Source: an uncultured Bacillota bacterium (GTDB taxonomy: Bacteria > Bacillota > Dehalobacteriia > UBA7702). Taken from it: DNA of 64,000 nucleotides. Where the stretch lies: contig CAKUYE010000011.1 of NCBI GenBank assembly GCA_934702375.1, forward strand, positions 1-64,000, given 5' to 3'. This document shows positions 7,791 to 16,427 of the stretch, in pieces (the first letter of the stretch is position 1; every line of letters starts with the position of its first letter). The position numbers and the translations under genes are program-made. Below the pieces are notes generated by a model, which was not told the origin of the DNA, ran no database searches, and saw nothing but the letters and a program-made list of their open reading frames with translations.

Positions 7791-8129
7791 TCCGGAGGTG
7801 GTACCGATGCCTACCGTCAATGGCAGGAAAAATCATCCGGCCGTGACTCGGAAAAAGAGGCGGCAATCCGGGCCGAGGCAGATGCCATCTTTGCGGCCTT
7901 TGCCGCTGCTATGGATAAGGACCCCGGTTCTTCTGCCGTACAATCTTTGGTAAAAGACTGGCAGGCTCATATTACAATGCATTACTATACCTGCACCAAA
8001 GAGATCCTGAAATGTTTGGGGCAAATGTATACCGCCGACGACCGTTTCCGCGAAAATCTGGATCGCTTCGGAGATGGGGTGGCAGGGTTTGTTGCCGAGG
8101 CGATAGCTATATACTGTCGGGTACGCTAA
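7791..8129 (+). pseudogene. Remnant of TipA-like MerR regulator (TipAS domain)
   Basis: The reading frame ending at the TAA 8127-8129 encodes the last ~110 residues of a TipAS drug-binding domain: W..HITMHYYTCTKEIL, CLGQMYTADDRF, then DRFGDGVAGF and AIAIYC. The MerR DNA-binding part is missing. The promoter and GGAGGTG site are retained, but the ATG they serve (7807) is in another frame, so an internal deletion has joined the 5' end to the ligand domain out of frame. The TAA lies inside repeat element E. The remnant is probably not functional. Confidence 0.65.
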
Positions 8130-8236
8130 ATAGCTGATACTCGGCAAAATCCTTTGCCACCGACGAAACACATACGTCTTAGTATAGTATTTCGCCGCTG
8201 CCAAAGGAGTTTTACCGAGTCTAAGCTATTTATCGC
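8123..8236. repeat. Long hairpin element E
   Basis: Same outer motif as element A (ACTCGGCAAAA ... TTTTACCGAGT) but a different tip, CATACGTCTTAGTATAG, and different inner arms (CCTTTGCCACCGACGAAA against TTTCGCCGCTGCCAAAGG) that still pair. It supplies the stop codon of the TipAS remnant. Confidence 0.8.
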
Positions 8237-8385
8237 ACCCTTCACGGATAATGAATGTTGTACGTATGCACAAGGAAGCATCGCGAAGGCGATGCGAATA
8301 AATGGCTTCTCCTCGAGGAGAAGCTGTCGGCGCAGCCGACTGATGAGGTGTCGCGAAGGGTGCATCTGTATTTTGTGTAAATCGT

Positions 8386-8434
8386 AATTGCGGCGTAGAG
8401 AGTATCTTTTAACGATAGGCTCTGCGCCGCAGTT
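8386..8434. repeat. Central TGCGGCG hairpin, copy 2
   Basis: Base AATTGCGGCGTAGAG against CTCTGCGCCGCAGTT; tip sequence differs from copies 1 and 3 but pairs. Flanked left by GATGAGGTGTCGCG and right by CGTCACGCCACCTCATC, as in copy 1. Confidence 0.75.
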
Positions 8435-8722
8435 TGTTTTATGATATCAATGATGCTTTACCGTCACGCCACCTCATCCGACGGTTAACCTTAGGAAATG
8501 CCGCAGGCATTTTCAAGGATAACCTAGTGCCCTTCGGAGCCAATGCCGAAGGCATTTGCCCGAAAAGGCCGACAGCTGCCGCTGCCACCTTCCCCTCAAA
8601 GGGGAAGGCATGTGTAGCAGGTACTTTGTACGCAAAAGTTCCTTTTTGCGACGGCATAACGTTTATTGCGAAGCATATCAAAAGTTACTGCGGCGTACAA
8701 CGTCGCGGTGCAACATAACTCC

Positions 8723-8842
8723 GGTTGCGATCAATGGCTTTAAATTGTTAAATATGGCTCGGGACGTGCAGCCGGTATACAAGAGGTATCCGGCTGTGCG
8801 GCACGAGACAGATTTGGCGATTTACAGCCATTCAGCGCGACC
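8723..8842. repeat. Long hairpin element I (inverted orientation)
   Basis: Left arm GGTTGCGATCAATGGCTTTA, right arm ending CAGCCATTCAGCGCGACC, tip GGTATACAAGAGGTATCC. The inner arms (GGGACGTGCAGCC, GGCTGTGCGGCAC) pair imperfectly. With element E it brackets central hairpin 2. The stretch 8237-8970 otherwise holds GC-rich short inverted repeats and no supportable gene. Confidence 0.75.
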
Positions 8843-8924
8843 GCAACGCAACCCACCGCCGACGCACCCACCCAAAAACCCAAAAACCAAAAAAACAAAA
8901 CCCTACCCATCACTACTTATTCAT

Positions 8925-8932
8925 GTTATAAT
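8925..8932 (+). promoter_or_regulatory. Extended -10 before recQ fusion gene
   Basis: TGTTATAAT (8924-8932) is an extended -10; no convincing -35 is seen. It is about 40 bp before the ATG at 8971, which is preceded by CAGGAGACC. Confidence 0.4.
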
Positions 8933-8970
8933 AAACAAAACCACTATAAAAAACAGGAGACCCCCACAAC

Positions 8971-11900
8971 ATGGATAAATTTCAAGCGCTCAAATCCTAT
9001 TTCGGCTATCAGGAATTTCGCCACAGTCAGGAGGAGATCATTGATGCCATCCTTACCCATCGTGATGTTCTCGGCGTAATGCCCACCGGCGGCGGCAAGT
9101 CCATTTGCTATCAGCTGCCGGCGCTGTTGATGCCCGGGATCACCATTGTGATCTCGCCTCTGATTTCTTTAATGAAGGATCAGGTCGGTGCTTTGAAGGC
9201 CGCAGGGATTCCCGGCGCTTTTATCAATGGCGCTCTAACGCCTTCTCAAACGGAAACAGTGATCCAGCGGGCGGAAAATCATGCTTACAAATTGATCTAT
9301 GTGGCGCCGGAGCGTTTGCTGATGCCCCGGTTTTTACGTTTCTGCGAAAAAGTGGATATTTCCTTTGTTGCCGTGGATGAGGCCCATTGCGTTTCTCAGT
9401 GGGGCCATGATTTTCGCTCGGCTTATCTTGCCATTGGTGATTTTATCGCGGCCTTAAAGCAGCGCCCGGTTTTGGCGGCCTTTACTGCCACCGCCACCGA
9501 GGAGGTGCGCAGCGATATCCAACGGCTTTTGGGGTTGGCTGATCCGGCAGTGTTTATTTCCGGTTTTGATCGTCCCAACCTCTATTTTGAAGTGCGCCAT
9601 CCCAAAAGTAAATTCGATGAGCTGCGGCGGATTTTGGATACACATGACCATGCCAGCGGCATCGTTTACTGCGCAACCCGAAAGGGGGTCGATGAGGTCT
9701 GTGCACGGCTTTCTGCTCTGGATTATGCCGTGACCCGGTATCATGCCGGTTTAAGCGATCGGGAGCGAAAGCAGAATCAAGATGATTTCCTTTACGATCG
9801 CCAAAGAATCATGGTGGCCACCAATGCCTTTGGCATGGGAATTGATAAATCCAATGTATCCTTTGTGATTCATTACAATATGCCGAAAAATCCTGAAAGC
9901 TATTATCAGGAAGCCGGCCGCGCCGGCAGAGACGGCAGCGATGCCGACTGTATTTTGCTTTACGATAAAAAGGATATCATAATCAACCGCTATTTTATCG
10001 ATCATTCTTTTGGCGGAGAAGATATCGATGCCGAAACCGCCCAAAGAATGCGGGAAAACGAGCTGCACCAGTTGGATCAAATGATCCGCTATTGCACCAC
10101 GGATCAATGCTTGCGGCGGATGCTCCTTTCTTATTTCGGTGAGGACGTGCCGGAGCATTGCGGCCATTGCGGCAACTGCGGCGGCGATTTTATTACGATG
10201 GACCGCACCGAAGAGGGACGTCTCGTTTTGGCTTGTGTGTCGGCAGTGCGCCAGCGGTTTGGCTTAAAGATGATTACCGATATCCTCCACGGCAGCCGCG
10301 GCAAGCGCATTTTAGAAATGGGGCTGGATGGCCTTTCCGTTTACGGTGCTCTGGCAAAGACGGCGACCTCGGAGATTAAAGATCTGATTCAGGATATGAT
10401 TTTCGGCGGCTATCTGGCCACAAAGGAAGGGGAGTATCCGCTGCTTCTCCTGACGGAAAAGGGTTACCGCACGCTGGAAGAGGGAAACCCTGTTGAACTG
10501 CGGAAGCGCCGTTGTGATGAAGAAGAGGCAGCTGAAAAAAAGCCGAAAGAAAAGCATACCGTTACCGCCGACCCGGATATGGCGCTGTTTGAGGTCCTGC
10601 GCCAAAAGCGTCGGGAGATTGCCGAAGCCGAGGGAGTTCCGGCCTTTGTGGTCTTTTCCGATGCTACTTTGAGAGATATGTGCGCCAAACGTCCTCAAAA
10701 TGAAGAGGAAATGCTGGAGGTTTCCGGCATCGGCAAGGTGAAGCTTCAACGGTACGGCGCCGATTTTCTGCCCTTGCTGGCAACTGCGGTGGCTTTGCCT
10801 GCGGAGGAAGAACCCGTATTCACCACAGAGGATTCCGCAGCTGCCTCGACGCCAAAAGCCTGGGAGCTGGCGCGAAAGCTCACCGATGAGGCCGTACCTC
10901 GTTTGTTGACGGAAGAAGAGCAGACCTGGGAAGCCAATATGGAAGTAGGAGAGGCCGACGATGCCCACTTGCGGCTTTTGTGGCACAGCAATGTGCCGGG
11001 GAGCTTTGCACCGGAAAGTATCATGCTCAGCGCCGTTCAGGCCAAGGAAAACCTTGGCTATACCGTGAAAAACGGTGTGGAATTGTGGCAGTCCGGCCAA
11101 AAGGCTCTGGCCGACAACGATATGCCGGAGCTGAACCGCATCAGCGCCTTGCTGTGGCAGGCGGTGAATCATGGGGAGAAAAACCCTGCGGCTCCAAGTT
11201 GGCGATATGTTCGTTACGAAAGCTGGGCTCAATATGCCGCTGCCGTTACGCTTCCTCCGCCGGAGCCGGTAGCTATGGAAAATTTGGAAGCGCGGATCTA
11301 TGCCGGTTGGTTGGGGCAGATCATCGGCGGCGCTCTCGGTACGATGCTGGAGGGGTACACTACCGATGCCATCCGCAAAACCTTTGGCGAAGTTCACGAT
11401 TATCTGCGCAAGCCCAGCACCTATAACGATGATATCACCTATGAGCTGGCCTTTCTGCGTGCATACGAAGCCTATGGCTCGGCGCTGACCTCCGGTGCCA
11501 TTGCCGAAGAATGGATCGCTCTGATCCCGGCTGGCTGGTCTGCCGAGGAGCTGGCTCTGCGCAATATCCGCTGGGGGTTGATGCCCCCGGAAAGCGGACA
11601 ATGGGGAAATCCCTTTGGTGAGTGGATCGGCGCCCAAATGCGGGGTGCGGTCTGCGGTTTGGTGGCTCCGGGAGATCCTGCCAAAGCCGCCCGTTTGGCC
11701 TGGCTGGATGGGGAGGTCTCTCACTTTGCCAACGGCATTTTGGGAGAAATTTTCAATGGGGTGCTGGTATCTCTGGCCTTTGTGGAAAAGGATGTGCGCA
11801 AGATTCTGCAAAGGGCCGCGGCGCTGATCCCTAAGGACAGCGAATACGCTGCGGTGTTGGCCTATGCTCTGAAAGCCTGTGCCGATGCAGAGACCTGGGA

Positions 11901-12231
11901 ACCGGCCTGGCGTTTGTGCGAAAAGAGGCTGGAACGGTACAACTGGATTCATGCCTATCCCAACGCTGCGGCGGAGGTGGTGGCTCTGTGGTTTGGTGAG
12001 GGGGATTTTGACCGCACCGCCCATATCATTGCCATGGCCGGTCAGGATGTGGATTGCAACGCCGCCCAGATCCTGACGGTGATCGGTGTATTAAGAAGCA
12101 TCAAGGGTATTGACTCTCGCTGGCGCGACCCCATCGGCGATACCCTACAAACCTATATGCGACGGGAGCGGAAGCTTTCCATTCGCCGTTTAGCCGCCCG
12201 CACCGCCGCTGCTGCAAAGAAAAGTCAATAA
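8971..12231 (+). CDS. recQ: RecQ helicase fused to ADP-ribosylglycohydrolase-like domain
   Basis: A single 1086-residue frame, far longer than usual RecQ (about 600). Residues 1-350 are the helicase: Walker A MPTGGGKS, DEAH-type VDEAHCVSQWGHDFR and motif VI QEAGRAGRDG. A zinc-binding RQC cluster (CGHCGNC) and winged helix follow, then an HRDC domain (about 533-610). After a linker (about 610-765), residues 768-1065 resemble an ADP-ribosylglycohydrolase: GWLGQIIGGALGTMLEG, YNDDITYELA (paired Asp of the first metal motif) and GQDVDCNAAQ (Asp pair of the second). The usual Thr neighbours of the Asp pairs are replaced (Ile, Cys), so catalysis is not certain. Role inferred: DNA unwinding coupled to removal of ADP-ribose from protein or DNA. 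Confidence 0.85.
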   Translation: MDKFQALKSYFGYQEFRHSQEEIIDAILTHRDVLGVMPTGGGKSICYQLPALLMPGITIVISPLISLMKDQVGALKAAGIPGAFINGALTPSQTETVIQRAENHAYKLIYVAPERLLMPRFLRFCEKVDISFVAVDEAHCVSQWGHDFRSAYLAIGDFIAALKQRPVLAAFTATATEEVRSDIQRLLGLADPAVFISGFDRPNLYFEVRHPKSKFDELRRILDTHDHASGIVYCATRKGVDEVCARLSALDYAVTRYHAGLSDRERKQNQDDFLYDRQRIMVATNAFGMGIDKSNVSFVIHYNMPKNPESYYQEAGRAGRDGSDADCILLYDKKDIIINRYFIDHSFGGEDIDAETAQRMRENELHQLDQMIRYCTTDQCLRRMLLSYFGEDVPEHCGHCGNCGGDFITMDRTEEGRLVLACVSAVRQRFGLKMITDILHGSRGKRILEMGLDGLSVYGALAKTATSEIKDLIQDMIFGGYLATKEGEYPLLLLTEKGYRTLEEGNPVELRKRRCDEEEAAEKKPKEKHTVTADPDMALFEVLRQKRREIAEAEGVPAFVVFSDATLRDMCAKRPQNEEEMLEVSGIGKVKLQRYGADFLPLLATAVALPAEEEPVFTTEDSAAASTPKAWELARKLTDEAVPRLLTEEEQTWEANMEVGEADDAHLRLLWHSNVPGSFAPESIMLSAVQAKENLGYTVKNGVELWQSGQKALADNDMPELNRISALLWQAVNHGEKNPAAPSWRYVRYESWAQYAAAVTLPPPEPVAMENLEARIYAGWLGQIIGGALGTMLEGYTTDAIRKTFGEVHDYLRKPSTYNDDITYELAFLRAYEAYGSALTSGAIAEEWIALIPAGWSAEELALRNIRWGLMPPESGQWGNPFGEWIGAQMRGAVCGLVAPGDPAKAARLAWLDGEVSHFANGILGEIFNGVLVSLAFVEKDVRKILQRAAALIPKDSEYAAVLAYALKACADAETWEPAWRLCEKRLERYNWIHAYPNAAAEVVALWFGEGDFDRTAHIIAMAGQDVDCNAAQILTVIGVLRSIKGIDSRWRDPIGDTLQTYMRRERKLSIRRLAARTAAAAKKSQ

Positions 12232-12236
12232 AAAAA

Positions 12237-12280
12237 TGCCGATCCTCCGGTGGAAAATATCCCGGGGATCGGCGTTATTT
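12237..12280. terminator. Terminator between recQ and ybaK-like gene
   Basis: Stem TGCCGATCCTCCGG against CCCGGGGATCGGCG with a 10-nt loop, flanked by A-rich and T-rich tracts; it can serve both convergent genes. Confidence 0.7.
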
Positions 12281-12292
12281 GATTGCGGTAAG

Positions 12293-12766
12293 TTATTCCC
12301 AGTTTTTGCAGACATCGACCCAGCCGATGAAATTCTGGGCGTATTTTTCCATAGCGGGAATGGTCATTTCAATGGCGGAGTTGCTGCTGCCGCAGGCAGG
12401 AAAGACCGTTTCAAATCGTTTTAAGGATTCATCCAGATAAACATCGACGCCTTCGTTGATGCCAAAGGGGCAAACGCCGCCAATGCCGTGGCCGATCATT
12501 GCTTCCACTTCCTCCGGAGAGAGCATTTTGGCCTTGGTGTGGAAGGTTGCCTTATATTTTTTGTTATCAACCTTTGCGTCGCCGGCGACAACGATAAGGA
12601 TTGCTTTATCTTCAATTTTAAAGGAGAGGGTTTTGGCAATTCTTTTGCCTTCCACGCCCACGGCAGCGGCGGCCAGCTCCACCGTGGCGCTGGAAACTTC
12701 AAATTCCAAAATCTTATCTTCCATATCCCATTGTTTAAAGTATTCACGAACTCGTTCGATCGCCAT
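12293..12766 (-). CDS. YbaK/EbsC-family aminoacyl-tRNA deacylase
   Basis: A 157-residue protein matching YbaK/EbsC editing domains over its whole length: EGKRIAKTLSFK with the conserved Lys, VAGDAKVDNKKYK, then GVCPFGI and VYLDESL, and GSSNSAIEMT. Such proteins hydrolyse misacylated tRNA, typically Cys-tRNA(Pro) or related products, in the cytoplasm. It is monocistronic, convergent with recQ. The start ATG has an AAAGAGG-like site in the upstream 15 nt. The exact substrate cannot be read from sequence. Confidence 0.88.
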   Translation of the reverse strand: MAIERVREYFKQWDMEDKILEFEVSSATVELAAAAVGVEGKRIAKTLSFKIEDKAILIVVAGDAKVDNKKYKATFHTKAKMLSPEEVEAMIGHGIGGVCPFGINEGVDVYLDESLKRFETVFPACGSSNSAIEMTIPAMEKYAQNFIGWVDVCKNWE

Positions 12767-12950
12767 AATATTGTGCCTCTTTTCTCATTATTTCATCTTA
12801 ATTATAGAAAAGGCAGTGGGTGCTGTCAAGGCGGATATTGAGAATATTTTACCAATTTTTTACGGAACTCGACAGGAACTGTCTTGAACCGCCGGGAAAA
12901 AAGTCTTAAAATAAAATAATAAAATGATTTTTCAGAGAGGATGGCAAAAA

Positions 12951-13883
12951 TTGAGTAAAAAAGATTTTTGGTGGCAGGGGCTGTTTGCCTGTATGGTATT
13001 GGTGCCATCTTTCATTGGAATGGCAATGCTTTTGACCGATATTTCCGCCAGTGTAAAAATTGCTATTTTTGTGGTGTTGCTGGCCAATCTATGCCTTTTT
13101 GGGCTTGGTACCCAGCTTTCGTTGTTGGATAAGCTATTGGAAAAATATCCGCCGCGAACAAAGAAAAAGCCGGAGCGGGAGAAAAATCCAGTGCTGATGC
13201 AAGTGCCCCGGGAAGATACGCGCCAAAAGGAAATGCTCTCCAATATCTCCCATGAGATGAAAACACCTCTTACCACCATTTCCGGTTATGCCGAAATGCT
13301 GGCTTACGGCATGGTAGCGGCGGAGGATGTTCCCTCCATTGCCGGGAAAATGCTGGAGGAATCCCAGCGGATGCTTACGATGATCGAGCGAACCATGGAA
13401 AGCGCCCGGACTGTTTCGGCAGCGCCTCAGGATGCCGGCGAAAGCTTTGCCATGGATACGGCGGCCATGGAGTGCATCGCCCGGTTGGAACCGATGGCAC
13501 AGGAAAAGAAAATCAATGTACAGCTGATCGGAGAAGGCATATTTCTTCACTGCCCCCGGGATGCCTTTGATCAGATCGCCTATAATCTCATTGAAAATGC
13601 CTTGAAATACACCCGCAGCGGCGGCCATGTTTGTGTGGAAATCAAAAAGATTCAGGGGAAAAAGACCCTGATCGTTCGGGACAACGGTATCGGTATCCCG
13701 GAAAAATATCTGGATCGCATCTATGAACGGTTTTTCCGAGGCGACCAAAGCCATTCCCGCCAGGTGGAAGGCAATGGCCTTGGGTTGTCCATCGTAAAAA
13801 ATCAGGTAGATCTTCTCGGCGGGGATATTGCTATCGAAAGCGAAGTTGGCACCGGTACCGTTGTTATGGTAACGTTTCCCTGA
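12951..13883 (+). CDS. Orphan sensor histidine kinase
   Basis: A 310-residue kinase: two transmembrane helices (about 8-30 and 34-56) with almost no outer loop, then HisKA with NISHEMKTPLTTISGY and a HATPase domain with NLIENALKYT, DNGIGIPEKY and GNGLGLSIVK. No response regulator is adjacent, so its partner is elsewhere. I prefer the TTG at 12951, preceded by GAGAGGATGG at proper distance, over the ATG at 12924, which has no ribosome site. Confidence 0.88.
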   Translation: MSKKDFWWQGLFACMVLVPSFIGMAMLLTDISASVKIAIFVVLLANLCLFGLGTQLSLLDKLLEKYPPRTKKKPEREKNPVLMQVPREDTRQKEMLSNISHEMKTPLTTISGYAEMLAYGMVAAEDVPSIAGKMLEESQRMLTMIERTMESARTVSAAPQDAGESFAMDTAAMECIARLEPMAQEKKINVQLIGEGIFLHCPRDAFDQIAYNLIENALKYTRSGGHVCVEIKKIQGKKTLIVRDNGIGIPEKYLDRIYERFFRGDQSHSRQVEGNGLGLSIVKNQVDLLGGDIAIESEVGTGTVVMVTFP

Positions 13884-13990
13884 GGAGCAATTCGGAATTT
13901 GTCGAAAAGCAACAGATTAAATATAGAAAAATTATTTTCTGCTGACGATACCGAAAATTTGTTGTAAACTATCTATGAAGGAGATTTTTT

Positions 13991-15799
13991 ATGACGATTT
14001 TTAATTTTTTTACGCTGCTGGGCGGCTTGGCTCTCTTCCTTTTTGGGATGCAGGTAATGGGCAACGGCTTGCAGCGGGTTTCCGGCAGTAAGCTGGAACA
14101 AATTTTGGAGCGGCTCACCTCTACACCGCTAAAGGGCGTTCTTTTGGGCGCCGGGGTTACGGCGGTGATCCAATCCTCTTCCGCCACAACGGTTATGGTT
14201 GTGGGCTTTGTCAATTCCGGTATTATGCAGCTGAAGCAGGTTGTGGGCATCATTATGGGTGCCAACCTTGGCACCACGGTAACGGCATGGATTTTAAGTC
14301 TTACCGGGATCCAGGGGACAAGCTTTTTTATACAGCTTTGCAAGCCTACTTCTTTTTCGCCTATTTTAGCTTTTATCGGCGTAATTTTGCTGCTCTTTGC
14401 CAAGGGTGAAAAATCCAAGGATATCGGCACCATCTTTTTGGGCTTTACGGTACTGATGTACGGTATGGAATTCATGTCCGGAGCGGTGGAGCCTTTGGCA
14501 GAAAACGCTGCCTTTGCTTCCCTGCTGGTGAAGTTCTCCAACCCGATTTTGGGCATCCTCGCCGGGGCCATCATTACCGCCATCATTCAGTCCTCTTCCG
14601 CTTCGGTAGGGATTTTGCAGGCGGTGGCCATCACCGGGATTTTGCCTTTTTCCGCGGCAGTGCCCATCATTATGGGGCAGAACATCGGCACCTGTGTGAC
14701 GGCGCTGATATCCTGCGTCGGTACATCGAAAAATGCAAAGCGGGCGGCCTTTGTCCACCTTTATTTCAACGTGCTGGGCAGCATCATCTTTATGGTGCTC
14801 TTTTACGCACTCACTTCTGTTTTCCACTTCGGCTTTTTATCTCAGAACATCACGGCGTCCCAAATCGCCGTTGTTCATACCACCTTTAATATCATTGCCA
14901 CCCTTTGCCTGCTGCCTTTTTCCGGTGTTTTGGAAAAGCTGGCCTGTGCTACGGTGCGGGGGGATAAAAATGCTGCGGCTCCTCAAGGGGATGTTCCCGT
15001 ATTGGAAGAACGCTTTCTTTCTTCTCCTGGCTTTGCCGTGGAACATTGCAAAACGGTACTCAACGATATGGCTGTTGAAGTGAAACGCAATGTATACGAT
15101 GCCGTGAAGATCAATACCGGCTACAACGAAGCCCTGTATGAGGAAATCGATGCCCGGGAGAAACGGGTCAACGAATATGAGCAGCGGCTCAATGACTATA
15201 TGCTCAAGCTGAATCAGGCCGGGATCTCCGCCAAGGACAGCGCCGAGGTCTCCATGATGCTCAGCTCCGTCAGCGATTTGGAACGTATCAGCGACCATGC
15301 CATCAAGGTGGCCCACACCATGCACGATTGCAGCGAATGCGGCGAATCCTTTTCCAAATGGGGCAGGGCAGAGCTGGCCATTTTCAATGCGGCGGTGCTG
15401 GATATCACCGATCGGGCCTTCGATGCCTTTATCCGCCACGATGTTCTTGGCGCCAAAAAGGTGCAGCCGTTGGAAGAGGTTATCGACGGTATGCGGGATG
15501 AACTGAAACGCCGTCATATCCACCGCCTCCAAAAGGGAGAGTGTACCGTGAAAATGGGGCTTTTCTTCATTGATATCCTCAATGACCTGGAGCGGGTCTC
15601 CGACTACGCCGCCGACCTCGCCGGCTATATCCTCCACGATAAGGATGCCAATTTCGATACCCACCGCTACTTCAGCACCATCAGCGATGATGACCGGGCA
15701 ATGTTTAAGGAGTTGTATGAGGAGTATAGGGTGGCGTATGTACTCCCCACCCCCGACAGTCCGGATGTGCTAAATGCACAGAATCCCGCAAAATCTTAG
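13991..15799 (+). CDS. Na/Pi cotransporter family protein with PhoU-like domain
   Basis: A 602-residue protein. The first ~330 residues form a membrane domain with two related repeats carrying the QSSSATTVM and QSSSASVGI signatures of the Na/Pi cotransporter (NptA/YjbB) family; the C-terminal ~220 residues are a helical PhoU-like domain. It likely moves phosphate with sodium at the cytoplasmic membrane. The ATG at 13991 follows AAGGAGATTTTTT. The last ten codons lie inside hairpin element F (from 15767), so the natural C-terminus has been replaced or extended by the repeat. Confidence 0.9.
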   Translation: MTIFNFFTLLGGLALFLFGMQVMGNGLQRVSGSKLEQILERLTSTPLKGVLLGAGVTAVIQSSSATTVMVVGFVNSGIMQLKQVVGIIMGANLGTTVTAWILSLTGIQGTSFFIQLCKPTSFSPILAFIGVILLLFAKGEKSKDIGTIFLGFTVLMYGMEFMSGAVEPLAENAAFASLLVKFSNPILGILAGAIITAIIQSSSASVGILQAVAITGILPFSAAVPIIMGQNIGTCVTALISCVGTSKNAKRAAFVHLYFNVLGSIIFMVLFYALTSVFHFGFLSQNITASQIAVVHTTFNIIATLCLLPFSGVLEKLACATVRGDKNAAAPQGDVPVLEERFLSSPGFAVEHCKTVLNDMAVEVKRNVYDAVKINTGYNEALYEEIDAREKRVNEYEQRLNDYMLKLNQAGISAKDSAEVSMMLSSVSDLERISDHAIKVAHTMHDCSECGESFSKWGRAELAIFNAAVLDITDRAFDAFIRHDVLGAKKVQPLEEVIDGMRDELKRRHIHRLQKGECTVKMGLFFIDILNDLERVSDYAADLAGYILHDKDANFDTHRYFSTISDDDRAMFKELYEEYRVAYVLPTPDSPDVLNAQNPAKS

Positions 15800-15876
15800 C
15801 CGAACCGCCTCCGGGTACAAGGAGTACACCTCCGGTGCTTCGCCAAAGCTTTTACGTGATTCAGCACATTTATCCC
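15767..15876. repeat. Long hairpin element F
   Basis: Left arm GTGCTAAATGCACAGAATC pairs with GATTCAGCACATTTATCCC; tip GGTACAAGGAGTACACC as in A-C. The inner arms (TTAGCCGAACCGCC, GGTGCTTCGCCAAAG) differ from the other copies but pair. It overlaps the 3' end of the Na/Pi gene and gives it its TAG stop. Confidence 0.8.
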
Positions 15877-15885
15877 ATCCTCTCC

Positions 15886-16004
15886 GGATAAATTACATTG
15901 GGCTTATGTCTGCAAAATCGCCGATTGCCGACAATGGGCATACGTCTTAGTATAGCCCATTGCCGCCAACCGGCGAGTTTTACCGAGTTCAGCACGTTTA
16001 TCGC
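15886..16004. repeat. Long hairpin element G
   Basis: Tip CATACGTCTTAGTATAG as in element E. Inner arms CGCCGATTGCCGACAATGGG and CCCATTGCCGCCAACCGGCG pair; the outer right arm has TTTTACCGAG while the outer left arm has diverged. Confidence 0.75.
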
Positions 16005-16077
16005 ACCCTTTCCGGAAAATATAGCAGTTGACTGATGAGGTGTCGCGAAGGATGTACCAACATTTTATGCAGAAAGT

Positions 16078-16126
16078 AACTGCGGCGTGGAACGTATCTA
16101 TGAAAGATGCGCTTCACGCCGCAGTT
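16078..16126. repeat. Central TGCGGCG hairpin, copy 3
   Basis: Base AACTGCGGCGTGGAACG against CGCTTCACGCCGCAGTT. On its right, 16127-16300 repeats the block seen at 8436-8610, including GGTTAACCTTAGGAAATGCC. No inverted long hairpin closes this composite on the right; other repeats take its place. Confidence 0.75.
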
Positions 16127-16427
16127 CGTTTTATCATATCAATTTTGTTTTACCGCCACGCTACCTCATCCGATGGTTAACCTTAGGAAATGCCGCAGGC
16201 ATTTTCAAGGATAACCTAGTGCCCTTCGGAGCCAATGCCGAAGGCATTTGCCCGAAAAGGCCACTGCAAGCGGTTCCCCTTCGCCTCAAAGGGGAAGGCA
16301 TTGTAGTAGGTACTTTGTACGGAATGGAGCTAATTTTTCCTTCATCAAAGGTAGTAAGAAGTAACAGAAACGTAGTGTAACATAACGGGAGGGGTCTCGG
16401 GGCGAGCCCCGAGTCGTTTTGGGGTCC

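Noticed and set aside
8303..8324. Perfect palindrome CTTCTCCTCGAGGAGAAG as an operator
   Set aside because: It belongs to the dispersed repeat block (related forms at 5727-5747 and 45215-45225) and is not placed at a promoter.
10312..12024. 570-codon frame antisense to the recQ fusion gene
   Set aside because: It mirrors a GC-biased coding gene on the other strand, has no ribosome site or recognisable domain, and the forward strand encodes clear RecQ motifs.
5276..16126. Long hairpins as integron attC sites
   Set aside because: They are imperfect palindromes with conserved ends, but lack the GTTRRRY/RYYYAAC core sites, do not bracket single-gene cassettes, and no integron integrase is in the window.
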